A stretch of DNA of 64,000 nt. Origin: Garcia nutans. Its lineage: Eukaryota; Streptophyta; Magnoliopsida; Malpighiales; Euphorbiaceae. The stretch is from NCBI GenBank assembly GCA_947685225.1, contig CANTUV010000031.1:65639001-65703000 (forward strand), in the 5' to 3' direction. The position numbers and the translations under genes are program-made. Position 1 is the first letter of the stretch; each line of letters starts with the position of its first letter. Shown here in pieces: positions 23,521 through 35,261 of the stretch. The notes beneath the pieces were generated by a model. That model was not told the DNA's origin. It made no database searches and was given only the letters and a program-made list of their open reading frames with translations.

Positions 23521-23872
23521 GGACACGGCCAAGTAATGAGAGACACGGCCAAGTTGGGGCAAATTTGAGTGTGTTGAATGAATTTTGGAGAGACACGGCC
23601 ACTGACACGGCCGTGTCCCTTGCCCGTGTTCGCTACTGTCTGAATTGTGTTGAGAGACACGGCCGTGTTCCTTGCCCGTGTCTGGTACTGGATTGTTGTG
23701 TTGAAAGACACGACCACTGCCTTGGTCGTGTCCATTGCCCGTGTTTGCTACTGCTTGAATTGGTGTTGAGTGACACGGCCACGAACACGGCCGTGTCCCT
23801 TGGGCGTGTTGGCTACTGGATGTTTAAATTGAGAGACACGGCCACAGGCTTGGCCGTGTCCCTTGAGGGTGT
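23521..23872 (+). repeat. GACACGGCC/GGCCGTGTC palindromic cassette, E left LTR
   Basis: Five or so units spaced about 55-65 bp each contain GACACGGCC facing GGCCGTGTC, followed by CCTTGCCCGTGT-type words and a CTACTG motif. One copy forms the uninterrupted 14-bp palindrome GACACGGCCGTGTC. The second LTR has the same block at 29608-29960. Confidence 0.85.
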
Positions 23873-24587
23873 TAGTTTTTGTGTTTGTTAATTGTTCTTC
23901 ATACATTGTTGGATCTTCAATTGTCTTTTGTACTTACATACACTTGCAACAATAATGATCCAACCAAATGTATATAGAAGATTCTACATTAATGTATAAT
24001 GTAAATTGTTTTGTATATAACAATGATGGTATAGGCAATGTGGAAGATATAATGATCATGGAAAAAGGTTTGTGCAATGCCATTGTTTATGTATTGTTGA
24101 GTGATAAATTGAATTGATCAATATGATTTGATGATAATGTTGATATTATATGAACTATGTTATGCTTTATGCATTGTCAATCTTATGAATTGTATTGTGC
24201 TATATGTAGATTAATGATGCATATGAATAATGACGTGTTATGTACAATGTGAAATATCATGTGATCATTGATGATGAATTACCTTAATGTTATGATTAAG
24301 GCTTGTTTGCCTAATTGATGATATAAATGTGCATTTGAATAATGAAGTGTTATATAGTGAAATGTTATAAAATGATGTGAAGTCATTGTTATTGACTATG
24401 ATGATTAAAATATGAAGTGAAGCCATTGTGATTGGCTCTAATGATTCAAATGAGATATGAAGTTATTGTTATTGGCTATGGCAATTCAATTGAGAATGAA
24501 ATGAGAATGAAAAGATTTTGTGTCTAATATGTTGATTCAAATTTCAGAGTTCTGGTTTTGGCGGCATGCCTAGAAAATGTGAAAAAG

Positions 24588-24837
24588 GTAACAGTCTTGC
24601 CGGGTTGAGGATCTCTTCAATTTGAGTGAGTTGAGGTCCAAGAGACTGGGTCTGTTACACTATATGAATTATTGATATGAAATATATGAAAAGTAACAGT
24701 CTTGCCGGGTTGAGGATCTTCTCGATTTAGTCGGGTTGATGGTCCAAGAGACTGGGTCTGTTACTAGTAACAGTCTTGCCGGGTTGAGGATCTCCTCAAG
24801 TTATTGAGTTGATGGTCCAAGAGACTGGGTCTGTTAC
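24588..24837 (+). repeat. Three copies of a 70-bp module bounded by GTAACAG/CTGTTAC, E left LTR
   Basis: Units lie at 24588-24658, 24693-24764 and 24767-24837. Each starts GTAACAGTCTTGCCGGGTTG and ends CCAAGAGACTGGGTCTGTTAC, so the ends are 7-bp inverted repeats flanking further complementary words. The right LTR has them at 30674-30923. F and G have two copies per LTR. Confidence 0.85.
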
Positions 24838-25456
24838 ACTATCCATGGATAGAGATATGAGATATATTGCCTACGGGCTTGATCATTGTGATTATAGACC
24901 AAAGCAGTAACTCTGAACTTTGAATAACATATTAGTGTGTTGTTTGGGCCCGAGTCTGTCTTTGTTGAAATATGTGATATGCAAATGTTGAAAGATATGA
25001 CTAAAGAGATCTATGGCTGCCCTCATTGGAAATGTGATTCATGGTTGATGAATTGTGAATAAAATGATGTTATGAAATATGACTTTGTAATATGTGTATT
25101 GATATATTGAAAGTGAATATGGCTTGAAGTGTTTTATTGAGATATGAGTTTATGAAAATGTTGTATGATGTGTAAAATGTATGTAAATGTGAGAATTGTT
25201 TCCATGAAAGTTTGGATATGCCAAAGAAGGGTGATTTGTTGAAAATGATGTATATGTATATGTATATGAGATAGAAATGGTAAGTATTGTATTGTGAATG
25301 TTGTATATAGATATGTGTATAATTTCTGAGATTAGTGGGATTATATGAAGAATGTTTTGAGAAAGGAAAAACGGGATAAGCGAACTATAGAACATAATGC
25401 TAAGAACGTGAGGTATGATTATTTTGTAAAGTATATTTTAATGCTTATTTGTTTTA

Positions 25457-25493
25457 CTAAGCTTTCTAGCTTAGCGTGGTTTTGTAATCGCGC
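25457..25493 (+). other. Twin hairpins in E left LTR
   Basis: CTAAGCT-TTCT-AGCTTAG has 7-bp arms and a 4-base loop. It is followed directly by arms GCGTGGT and ATCGCGC around TTTGTA (pairing with G-U wobble). The right-LTR copy is at 31543-31579. Equivalent hairpins in F and G have different bases that keep the pairing. Confidence 0.7.
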
Positions 25494-25789
25494 AGGTTTT
25501 TATGCGGATGATCTAGAAGCTTAGTTGCTATGCCACGAGATGGGTAAGAGTGTCTCGAGACCAACTAGAAGGTGATGCATACATGTGTGATTTTTCATTA
25601 TGCTTTATATTTTTATAAGAATAATGATTACTATAAATGTTTCTTAAATGAACATAATATTGCTTGAACTTGGATAAAGACTTTTAAATAGAAATTAAAA
25701 GTGACACTCTTATACTTCATATACGCATTGTATGTATACCAAGTATATGTATAGTGCTTATATGGAGTATGGGGGCATTACAATTATTT

Positions 25790-25801
25790 TGGTATCAGAG
25801 C
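25790..25801 (+). other. Primer binding site of element E, tRNA-iMet type
   Basis: TGGTATCAGAGC lies seven bases after the LTR end, the same motif as in B, F and G. Confidence 0.92.
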
Positions 25802-28800
25802 TTAGGTTCAAGATTCTCGGCCTAAGTGAAATTTAAAAGAAAAATTTTTGAAGAGTTAATTAAGAATTGAAAAGAAGATTTTTGAAATGCAATTGGTAAG
25901 ACATGCATATGCATTCACATCTAGGTTGGTCTCGAACGTGGCATTATGTGAATTGTGATATATTTGAATTACATGAGATAAATGATAGTGTGTAAATGAG
26001 ATTTCATATGAAAGCAAATTTTGAAATGTTAATAATAGAGAGGTGATTGTGATATAAAGAAATGATATGGAAGGTATAAGTAAAAAGTTTGATAATTGAT
26101 ATCTGTTTGATATATAAAGAAATGGCTAGAAGAGTAAAGTTGGAAATGAGTTGGAACCAAATTAAGATTAAAGTATTTAATTTTTCCTCTAATATTTGAA
26201 TCATTTTCCATTGAACTTTATGTTTGGATTTCTATAAAGAGGAAATATTGTCGGATGGGTAATGTGGAAAGATACATTATGTGAATGCAAAGAGTACAGT
26301 GAAATATTGAATGAGTTAATTGGTACAGATTTGGTGTGATAATGTAAGGTGTGGATATGTCAAGTTAAGGTTGGTTTAATAGGAAAAAGAGATAATGTTG
26401 GTTAAGTACGAAGTGATATGGATGTTGTTTGTATTGTTATTTTCATGCAAACATGGTGATTTCAATGATAGAAATATGATATGTTTGAATATTGTGAAGG
26501 CTCATGTTAATGGTGGAGACATGAAATATTTAGATTTTCTTTAGAATGAGCTTAATAATTGTGAAACATAAATGTTTTGATGTTGTTTTGTGGTGTATGC
26601 ATATAAGATGTGTTAAAGTTAATATGAAGAGTATGAGATGAATAAATTGAAGTTTAAGTAAATTAGTAAGTTGGAATTTATAGTTTTCATGGAATGTGGA
26701 TGAAGATCAATGAAATATTGATAGTTTAATGTATTTATTACATGAGATATATGAGATGTGATTGATAGTTTTGGTTTGAAATAAAAGAAAAGGAATGGAG
26801 CAAAAGAAAATGAATTACTTTAAGTAATTTGATGGAAAGGATGAAAATGATTATGAAAGATGTGTTAAAGATATTTATAAACAAATGTAAGAGAGATATC
26901 ACATTGGAAATGTGATTAAGCTTCTTGTGAAATAATATTATAAGTAGAGTATGTATATTTATTGAAGTTAATGAATAACTTAAGCTATGATAAACAAAAG
27001 AGAATGATAATAGTCAAAGAAAAGTGATAAATATTAATTTGTATAAACTATATGTAAAGGGGAAATTTACTAAATTATATGATTATGTGTTTATATAAAG
27101 AGAATTTGTGAAATGAACTTTTCGATATGAATGTGACCTATGAAGGTGTATATAATATGTTTATTATTTTATACCATTACATGTTTAATGGTATTAGAAG
27201 TGAGAATGGATCTGGGTATTATTGAACAGTGAAATTGTTATAGCAATAACTAAATGAGGCTATTATAAGATGTTTTGGAACTCCAAGTATTTGAGTGTGA
27301 AAATGTTTTATGTATAAATGTATAATAAGAAATTGTAAGGAAGAAATTATGTATTTGAAAATTTTAAAAGAGATGGATTGGAAATGGAGTAATGAATGAT
27401 ACTTGTGTAAGATTTGTATCGGATTAAAGGTTGGGAGTAGAAAATGTTAAGGGTAATATTATTGAACATGAGTTGGGTTAATGATGATCAAATCACCAAA
27501 AACCAATTGTTTTGGAGATGGAATTAAAATGCGTTAATTCTTGGTGTAAGAAAAGCTTGGGGAATATATATAAGTTTTGTGATGCAATCTAGCATTATAA
27601 TTGTAAAGGTTAGAAATCGAATAATAGAAGAACAATATTGATTTACAAACCTCAAGAGTGATTGATAATTATGTTATCAGAAACATGGTTAAAAGATATG
27701 ATTGGTGAAGTTATATCTTATAATTTTGATGTTAAAAATTTAATTATAATTATGAAAAGTAAAGTAAAGGAAGAGAATTGTGATAATGTTTTAAGTTATG
27801 AATTGTGAGATCGAACAATAATTATATAAATATCATGATAATAAGTGAAGTGAAGATATAATATAAGGAAAGAAATTGTAATTCTGATTGAAAGTTATAC
27901 TGAATACATTTACAGTGTAAAGTGATTAAGTGAATGCACTTAAAGTTTATGGGAGTATGAATAATGTAAATTATTATGTATATATCAATAATGTTGAAAA
28001 TGATATGATTGAATAATGAGATGTTCAATATAGTTGATGATATATGTGTGTATATTATTTTGATATGATAAGAAACCATGATGGTTGACAATGATGTTAG
28101 AAATAAATTATAATTGAGGTATAGCGCCTAATTGTTTATGAAAAATGAATTGTGAAAAGATAAATGAACGGACTTATCTGCCTCCTGTGAAACCATGCGG
28201 ACCCAATGTGTTGGGCAACCGAACTAGGATTACCGACTTGGTTGGGGGAAGAGTTGTTTATAAAGATATAGTTGTTGGTTAAATTAATAGATTTTGAATG
28301 AGTATGAGAAATGATGCTATAATTATTGAAACAATGAAATTTATAGGTATAAGCATGATTCTTATTGATTGAATATATAAATTTGGCAAGATTACAATTT
28401 GAACATAAGTTTGACCTAATGAAATTAGATTATATTATATATATATATTGTGAAATCTAATGATAAATTTCATTAAGTTAATTGTTGACTTGAAACAAAT
28501 AAGATCGAAATGTTAGTATATTGTGATAAACAGATCTATTGGTCTAAAGTTTGCTATAGTTGCGAGTCAATGTTAAGATATTAATTAATGAATTTTGAGA
28601 TTAAAGTTAAGAAAATATTTCTAAGGAGATAAAGTGATAATCTGACTCCAGTACAAGATAAAGTGTATTGGAGATGTTATGAGTTATCTAAATTGCTTCG
28701 TTGAGTAAGTAATAAGATGTAAAGATATATATATATATATACCTATACAATGATGAATTATGAATTTTAGAGAAGAGGATTAGCTCTAAGGGGGAGAGTA

Positions 28801-28923
28801 GAAGATATGAGATTTGATAAAACTATATTGTAAGAAATGATTATCTTCATATGAAAATTACGATAGTGAATTGTGCTAAATGGGTTGTTATATTATATTG
28901 GATAATTTCGAGGACGAAATTAT
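25802..28923 (+). other. Non-coding interior of element E
   Basis: About 3.1 kb contains only short random open frames. The plus (RNA-sense) strand is markedly poor in C: 26521-26640 has 4 C against 26 G. A short stretch of ordinary base composition with CCCAA/TTGGG complementary words lies at about 28168-28250. AATTTCGAGGACGAAATT precedes the polypurine tract. I see no gag, protease, RT or integrase motif on either strand. Confidence 0.8.
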
Positions 28924-28939
28924 TTAAGGGGGAGAGAAT
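28924..28939 (+). other. Polypurine tract of element E
   Basis: TTAAGGGGGAGAGAAT lies immediately before the 3' LTR; element G has AGAGGGGGAGAAT at the same place. Confidence 0.88.
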
Positions 28940-29204
28940 TGTAATATCCTAAAGTATACCCTAAAAGTGTTGGGGTTACTATTGTACTTGGATTCAATGT
29001 GTGTATTGAAGGAAAGAGAAAAGAAGAAGAAAGTCAAAAGGAATTGTGTGTGGTGGAGATTTAATGGTATTAATGTTATTATTATTATTATTATTATTGT
29101 TATTATTATTATTATTATTATTATATTTATATATATATATGATAAGAATGAAAGAAAGAACTAGATCTTTCTTTCTTCTTCTCCTTCGTCTTCTTTTCTT
29201 AGTG

Positions 29205-29245
<41 letters not shown>

Positions 29246-31868
29246 CTAGAGAGAGAAAGATGATTTTGCTTCAAATTACACCAAGGATTAAAGGAATTTA
29301 AGAGTATTGAAGATGGAGATGAAGATTTGGCAACATATTCAAGTAAGTAATCATCTCTTGAGTTGAATTTATTGATTATACTTATATCTATAAGTTTTTA
29401 TTTCCTTAGTTGGATTTCTTTTGGATTTGGGTTATGTTTGGTTTGATTGGTGTGTAAGTGGATGATAACAAGAGATTGAAGTATATAAATGTGTAAAATT
29501 AACATTTAAGTGATGATGAGTTGAGATAATTGTAAGGAAAATGATGAAATGTTGATTTGGGGTTTAGTTGGATGAATTTTCAATTGTTTGGTCTTTAAAT
29601 TATTGTAGGACACGGCCAAGTCATGAGAGACACGGCCAAGTTGGGGCAAATTTGAGTGTGTTGAATGAATTTTGGAGAGACACGGCCACTGACACGGCCG
29701 TGTCCCTTGCCCGTGTTCGCTACTGTCTAAATTGTGTTGAGAGACACGGCCGTGTTCCTTGCCCGTGTCTGGTACTGGATTGTTGTGTTGAAAGACACGG
29801 CCACTGCCTTGGCCGTGTCCATTGCCCGTGTTTGCTACTGCTTGAATTGGTGTTGAGTGACACGGCCACGAACACGGCCGTGTCCCTTGGGCGTGTTGGC
29901 TACTGGATGTTTAAATTGAGAGACACGGCCACAGGCTTGGCCGTGTCCCTTGAGGGTGTTAGTTTTTGTGTTTGTTAATTGTTCTTCATACATTGTTGGA
30001 TCTTCAATTGTCTTTTGTACTTACATACACTTGCAACAATAATGATACAACCAAATGTATATAGAAGATTCTACATTAATGTATAATGTAAATTGTTTTG
30101 TATATAACAATGATGGTATAGGCAATGTGGAAGATATAATGATCATGGAAAAAGGTTTGTGCAATGCCATTGTTTATGTATTGTTGAGTGATAAATTGAA
30201 TTGATCAATATGATTTGATGATAATGTTGTATTATATGAACTATGTTATGCTTTATGCATTGTCAATCTTATGAATTGTATTGTGCTATATGTAGATTAA
30301 TGATGCATATGAATAATGACGTGTTATGTACAATGTGAAATATCATGTGATCATTGATGATGAATTACCTTAATGTTATGATTAAGGCTTGTTGGCCTAA
30401 TTGATGATATAAATGTGCATTTGAATAATGAAGTGTTATATAGTGAAATGTTATAAAATGATGTGAAGTCATTGTTATTGACTATGATGATTAAAATATG
30501 AAGTGAAGCCATTGTGATTGGCTCTAATGATTCAAATGAGATATGAAGTCATTGTTATTGGCTATGGCAATTCAATTGAGAATGAAATGAGAATGAAAAG
30601 ATTTTGTGTCTAATATGTTGATTCAAATTTCAGAGTTCTGGTTTTGGCGGCATGCCTAGAAAATGTGAAAAAGGTAACAGTCTTGCCGGGTTGAGGATCT
30701 CTTCAATTTGAGTGAGTTGAGGTCCAAGAGACTGGGTCTGTTACACTATATGAATTATTGATATGAAATATATGAAAAGTAACAGTCTTGCCGGGTTGAG
30801 GATCTTCTCGATTTAGTCGGGTTGATGGTCCAAGAGACTGGGTCTGTTACTAGTAACAGTCTTGCCGGGTTGAGGATCTCCTCAAGTTATTGAGTTGATG
30901 GTCCAAGAGACTGGGTCTGTTACACTATCCATGGATAGAGATATGAGATATATTGCCTACGGGCTTGATCATTGTGATTATAGACCAAAGCAGTAACTCT
31001 GAACTTTGAATAACATATTAGTGTGTTGTTTGGGCCCGAGTCTGTCTTTGTTGAAATATGTGATATGCAAATGTTGAAAGATATGACTAAAGAGATCTAT
31101 GGCTGCCCTCATTGGAAATGTGATTCATGGTTGATGAATTGTGAATAAAATGATGTTATGAAATATGACTTTGTAATATGTGTATTGATATATTGAAAGT
31201 GAATATGGCTTGAAGTGTTTTATTGAGATATGAGTTTATGAAAATGTTGTATGATGTGTAAAATGTATGTAAATGTGAGAATTGTTTCCATGAAAGTTTG
31301 GATATGCCAAAGAAGGGTGATTTGTTGAAAATGATGTATATGTATATGTATATGAGATAGAAATGGTAAGTATTATATTGTGAATGTTGTATATAGATAT
31401 GTGTATAATTTCTGAGATTAGTGGGATTATATGAAGAATGTTTTGAGAAAGGAAAAACGGGATAAGCGAACTATAGAACATAATGCTAAGAACGTGAGGT
31501 ATGATTATTTTGTAAAGTATATTTTAATGCTTATTTGTTTTACTAAGCTTTCTAGCTTAGCGTGGTTTTGTAATCGCGCAGGTTTTTATGCGGATGATCT
31601 AGAAGCTTAGTTGCTATGCCACGAGATGGGTAAGAGTGTCTCGAGACCAACTAGAAGGTGATGCATACATGTGTGATTTTTCATTATGCTTTATATTTTT
31701 ATAAGAATAATGATTACTATAAATGTTTCTTAAATGAACATAATATTGCTTGAACTTGGATAAAGACTTTTAAATAGAAATTAAAAGTGACACTCTTATA
31801 CTTCATATACGCATTGTATGTATACCAAGTATATGTATAGTGCTTATATGGAGTATGGGGGCGTTACA
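28940..31868 (+). repeat. 3' LTR of element E (2929 bp)
   Basis: This is nearly identical to 22856-25782. The GA tract near 29208-29243 is about ten bases longer than in the 5' copy. The cassette is at 29608-29960, the 70-bp modules at 30674-30923 and the twin hairpins at 31543-31579. Confidence 0.93.
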
Positions 31869-31873
31869 CAACA
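31869..31873. repeat. Target-site duplication of E, right copy
   Basis: caaca follows GGGGGCGTTACA and matches 22851-22855; Athila RNase H codons resume here. Confidence 0.9.
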
Positions 31874-32722
31874 TGCTAAACCTCATTTAATTAGATGGGT
31901 GTTATTATTGCAAGAATTTAATTTTCAAATCAAAGATACTAAGGGAAGTGAAAATGTTGTAGCTGATCATTTATCTAGGTTACCTTTCTTTGGTGAAAAT
32001 CTTGCATCTGATAGCATTCATAGAAATCTAGAAGCATTTCCTGATGAGCAGTTGTTTGCGATAATGAATTCACCTTGGTTTGTAGATATTGCTAACTATC
32101 TTGCTTGTGGTATTTTGCGTTCTGACATGTCATTTCAGGAAAAGAAAAGGTTTTTGCACATGAGTAAATTCTATTTTTGGGATGAACCTTACCTATTCCG
32201 GATATGCAAAGATGAGATAGTTCGCAGGTGTGTACCCGAGGAAGAACAACTTAGTGTTCTTCAATTTTGTCATGACCTTCACTGTGGTGGTCATTTTGGA
32301 GGGAGAAAGACTGCAGAAAAAGTGCTTCAAAGTGGATTTTACTGGCCTACTCTATTCAAAGATGCTCAAGAATATTGTAAGTATTGTGACCGCTGTCAAA
32401 GAGTAGGTAACATTGGAAGGAGGAATGAAATGCCCCTTCAATCTTATATTGTGGTTTAACTGTTTGATGTTTGGGGAATAGACTTCATGGGTCCTTTTTC
32501 CAAATCTTTTGGTTAATACATATTGATTATTATTGATTATGTTTCAAAATGGGTGGAGGCAGTCCCCACCCGAACTAATGCTAATGTGGTTGTTAAATTT
32601 GTGAAGGAATACATTCTTAGCATATTTGCACGCCAAGAGTGATAGTCAGTGATGGGGGAAGTCATTTCTGCTACAAACTTTTCGAGAAGTTAATGCATAA
32701 GTCGGGTGTGAAACACAAGGTG
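31874..32722 (+). pseudogene. pol: RNase H end and integrase of Athila D, between insertions E and F
   Basis: The frame resumes with residues AKPHLIRWVLLLQEF and ENVVADHLSRL (last RNase H Asp), then the integrase HHCC zinc domain (HDLHCGGHFGGRKTAEKV ... YCKYCDRCQ) near 32270-32400. Nonsense codons break the core after QSYIVV (stop at 32457-32459) and after KSFG. The first catalytic Asp is in WGIDFMGPF and the second in SDGGSHFC, in a shifted frame near 32650. Element F cuts the core after the second Asp. Integrase joins cDNA to the host chromosome; this copy is dead from the stops and the later insertion. Confidence 0.88.
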
Positions 32723-32727
32723 GCGAC
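32723..32727. repeat. Target-site duplication of F, left copy
   Basis: gcgac precedes TGTAACACCCCC and matches 42551-42555. Confidence 0.9.
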
Positions 32728-33119
32728 TGTAACACCCCCACATTCAGTACACACACACTACAACACCACAATGTAGCATATGTGCACCGAATATAGGAGT
32801 GCTACGGCTTTTCATCAACATTCAAAACATTTTTATATAATACCATCATCTTTCTCAATATACATTATAGATATATAAATACATTTAAGTAGTACACAGC
32901 GGAAGTTATAAAATATTTACACATATGAAAACATTTGAGTACATATTTATTATTACATATATATTTACAATATAAACAAAATCTTTACAAAATATAAAAG
33001 AGTTATACATGATTGGCAAATCTACTCTGATCTTTAAGTTCCCAAAATCAACTCTTCAATGTCTACTCTCACTCGGTCTAGAAGAGCTCTCGGGTTCAAC
33101 TCTATCAACTCTATTACCT

Positions 33120-33157
33120 GCGCGATTAAACACTATCGCGCTAAGCCAAGGGCTTAG
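33120..33157 (-). other. Twin hairpins in F 3' LTR
   Basis: On the element strand CTAAGCC-CTT-GGCTTAG is followed, sharing one base, by arms GCGCGAT/ATCGCGC with an 8-base loop. The right LTR has the same at 40458-40495. Confidence 0.7.
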
Positions 33158-33483
33158 TAAGAAAATTCATACTAATGTTATGCTTTAGTGCAATGCAATG
33201 TTTCACATTTGTATTAATAAATCAACATCAATGGTACACACACAATTAGTAAAGATCATACTCAACAAACAATATTCCGTGAATAGTCCGCTTCATTATA
33301 TAAGTAATATTAACATTTCATTACATTAGAACAACATTTATGTTATTCATAAAACCTAGACACCTATGGGCCCATCAAGTATTTAATACGATATTCAGAA
33401 TTCAGAGTTACTGCTTTGGTTCATAAAAACCATTATCAAGCCCGTAGGCAACATATACATATATATCTCTATCCATGGATAGT

Positions 33484-33662
33484 GTAACAGACCCAGTCTC
33501 TTGGATCATCAACTCATCTAACTCGAGGAGATCCTCAACCCGGCAAGACTGTTACAAATCTAATATCTCATAATATCAATTTTCATAGTGTAACAGACCC
33601 AGTCTCTTGGACCTCAATTCAACTCACTTTGAAGAGATCCTCAACCCGGCAAGACTGTTAAC
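33484..33662 (-). repeat. Two 70-bp GTAACAG/CTGTTAC modules, F 3' LTR
   Basis: Both units are bounded by GTAACAG and CTGTTAC and contain CCCAGTCTCTTGGA and CAACCCGGCAAGACTG (plus-strand reading). The right LTR copies are at 40822-41000. Confidence 0.82.
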
Positions 33663-34134
33663 TTTCATTAAATAGGCATGCCTTTAAAAAAAAAAACCAG
33701 AACTCTGAAACTGAATATCATATTAAACATACACTTATTTCAAACTCTTTCTCAATCTTTCTCATCAATTAGGCAAACATGCCATACATCATTCAATTAT
33801 ATCATCATAGCCAATCACAATGGCTTTATAGCATTTCATATCTCAATTCATATTGTGCATATAGCATTATTAGTATCACATTTCAAAGTACATTATTCAT
33901 AATACACATCACCATTCACAAGCCTCACAATACACAATACATAACCTTATTCATGTAATATCATATGCATTATCAATTCCATATCATCTCACATTTCATG
34001 ATTCAACAATGATGTTAGACAAATGATATCTATTTTGATCCTTGACAACTCAAATGGATGATCTATTTAACATGTATTTGAGAATCTTGTTGTAAGATTA
34101 GATTGCTTCCAATAAGGTGAACAGAACCTTTCTA

Positions 34135-34332
34135 GCGGTCGCGCCTCACTTGAATACGACCGCCCCATACAATTACAAGATGAAACCTTATTACAGTAGG
34201 TTTCGCGGCCAGAAGCCCGACCTAAGTCGCGACCGCACTTCACAATCACAAGATGAAACCTTATTACAGTAGGTTTCGCGGCCAGAAGCCCGACCTAAGT
34301 CGCGACCGCACTTGAATAATAGCGACCGTCCC
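34135..34332 (-). repeat. CGCGACCGC-type GC-rich cassette, F 3' LTR
   Basis: This block contains GCGGTCGCG, CGACCGCC and two tandem copies of a unit of about 70 bp with GTTTCGCGGCCAGAAGCCCG and CGCGACCGCACTT. A GAAACCT/AGGTTTC hairpin lies in each unit. It occupies the LTR position where G has the GACACGGCC cassette. The second LTR copy is at 41471-41668. Confidence 0.8.
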
Positions 34333-35214
34333 AAATTACGTTTCTCTCATGCATAAACCCTAAATGTAACCAACCCTCTTCCAAATGCATTTTAACATAT
34401 AATTCCAAACACAAACTCACTCAAATGGATATAACTCATGTCATAACACATATTCATCACAATAACCACTTAAACAACACATTTGAACACAAACCATCTC
34501 AAAACCCTAACTCAAACTTTACTCTTGATTTTCCACTATCAATCTTCACTTATTTTTCCATAATCACAACCAAACCAACACCAATTCCAATTTTTAACTT
34601 TAAATCAATTCTAACACTTGCAAACACATATCAAATACACCAAATCATTACATCAACAAATCACACTTCACTTTAAACATAACTTCAAAATTTACAAAGG
34701 AAAACAAGAGATTTCTTACCTTAGATAAAGAAATTTCACAAATCTCTAACCAAACTCTTTGATTGCCTCTTCAATTGAACTCTAGCATCAAGAACACTTC
34801 TCTTCCTCTTTCTCTCCTTCAATCACCGGCACCCATAATGAAAAGAAAACAAAATAGCCACAAGTCAAACACTTTTCCATCTTTTAATCTCCACCAAGAG
34901 ATTTCTAAAGGTAAATTACCTCAATGCCCTTAACCATATAACTCACCTTTTGTCTCATATAAGCCCATTTAAGTAATTACACACTCAACACAAAAATATC
35001 TCTTTTCCTTTGACTCTTCCTTTGACCCATTTATATGTTATATATATATCATCATATACACAACATATACCATTCTCTCTAAACCCTATTTTCTTTCCCA
35101 ATTTCTTTTCTCTTGCAATTAACATATATATACAATCCAATATAACAACAACAACAATAACAACAATAACAATAACATAATCAAAACTTCTAGACCATAT
35201 ATGAGGATATTACA

Positions 35215-35233
35215 ATTCTCCCCCTCTAAAAAG
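35215..35233 (-). other. Polypurine tract of element F
   Basis: On the plus strand, ATTCTCCCCCTCTAAAAAG directly follows the LTR; read on the minus strand it is a purine tract before the 3' LTR. Confidence 0.88.
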
Positions 35234-35261
35234 AAAATTTTGTCCTCGAAATTACCTGATA

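Larger units (their letters stand above)
22856..25782 (+). repeat. 5' LTR of element E (2927 bp)
   Basis: It runs from TGTAATATCCTAAAG to GGGGGCATTACA. It contains an (ATT)n microsatellite (about 22985-23050), a GA-rich tract (about 23128-23156), the GACACGGCC cassette (23521-23872), three 70-bp inverted-repeat modules (24588-24837), the palindrome CTATCCATGGATAG (24839-24852) and twin hairpins (25457-25493). Open frames inside, such as 23481-23891, translate the palindromic repeats and are not genes. Confidence 0.93.
22856..31868 (+). mobile_element. Element E: large non-autonomous (LARD-like) element with Tekay-type termini
   Basis: Two LTRs of 2927 and 2929 bp, a tRNA-iMet primer site, a polypurine tract and a perfect 5-bp TSD define a complete element of about 9.0 kb. 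The 3.2-kb interior has no retroelement protein motif on either strand. By eye the LTRs differ at about a dozen sites plus microsatellite length, so insertion is recent. The sequence AATTTCGAGGACGAAATT before the 3' LTR also precedes the 3' LTR of G, tying E to that family. It presumably moved with enzymes from autonomous relatives. Confidence 0.92.
32728..35214 (-). repeat. 3' LTR of element F (2487 bp)
   Basis: On the plus strand it runs from TGTAACACCCCC to GAGGATATTACA. It contains twin hairpins (33120-33157), two 70-bp modules (33484-33662), the GC-rich cassette (34135-34332) and a CAACAA/TAA microsatellite near 35145-35180. Open frames such as 34425-34676 have no known domain and are not supported as genes. 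Confidence 0.93.

Noticed and set aside
23521..23872. CRISPR-like regularly spaced palindromic repeats
   Set aside because: The repeats are diverged, spacers are not unique, there are no cas genes, and the block sits inside plant retrotransposon LTRs.
23481..23891. 136-codon open frame (also 29568-29978) with repeated DTATDTAVS-like residues
   Set aside because: It only translates the GACACGGCC palindromic cassette; both strands are open for the same reason and no known domain is present.
27822..28091. Minus-strand open frames in the interior of E (also 25150-25395 and 26004-26211)
   Set aside because: They result from the C-poor, AT-rich composition; residues are Ile/His/Tyr-rich and match no retroelement domain.
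34425..34676. 83-codon open frame in F LTRs (also 41761-42012, with related frames in G)
   Set aside because: It is present only because the LTR is duplicated; low-complexity residues and no domain. It lies in LTR sequence shared between F and G, so conservation reflects the LTR.
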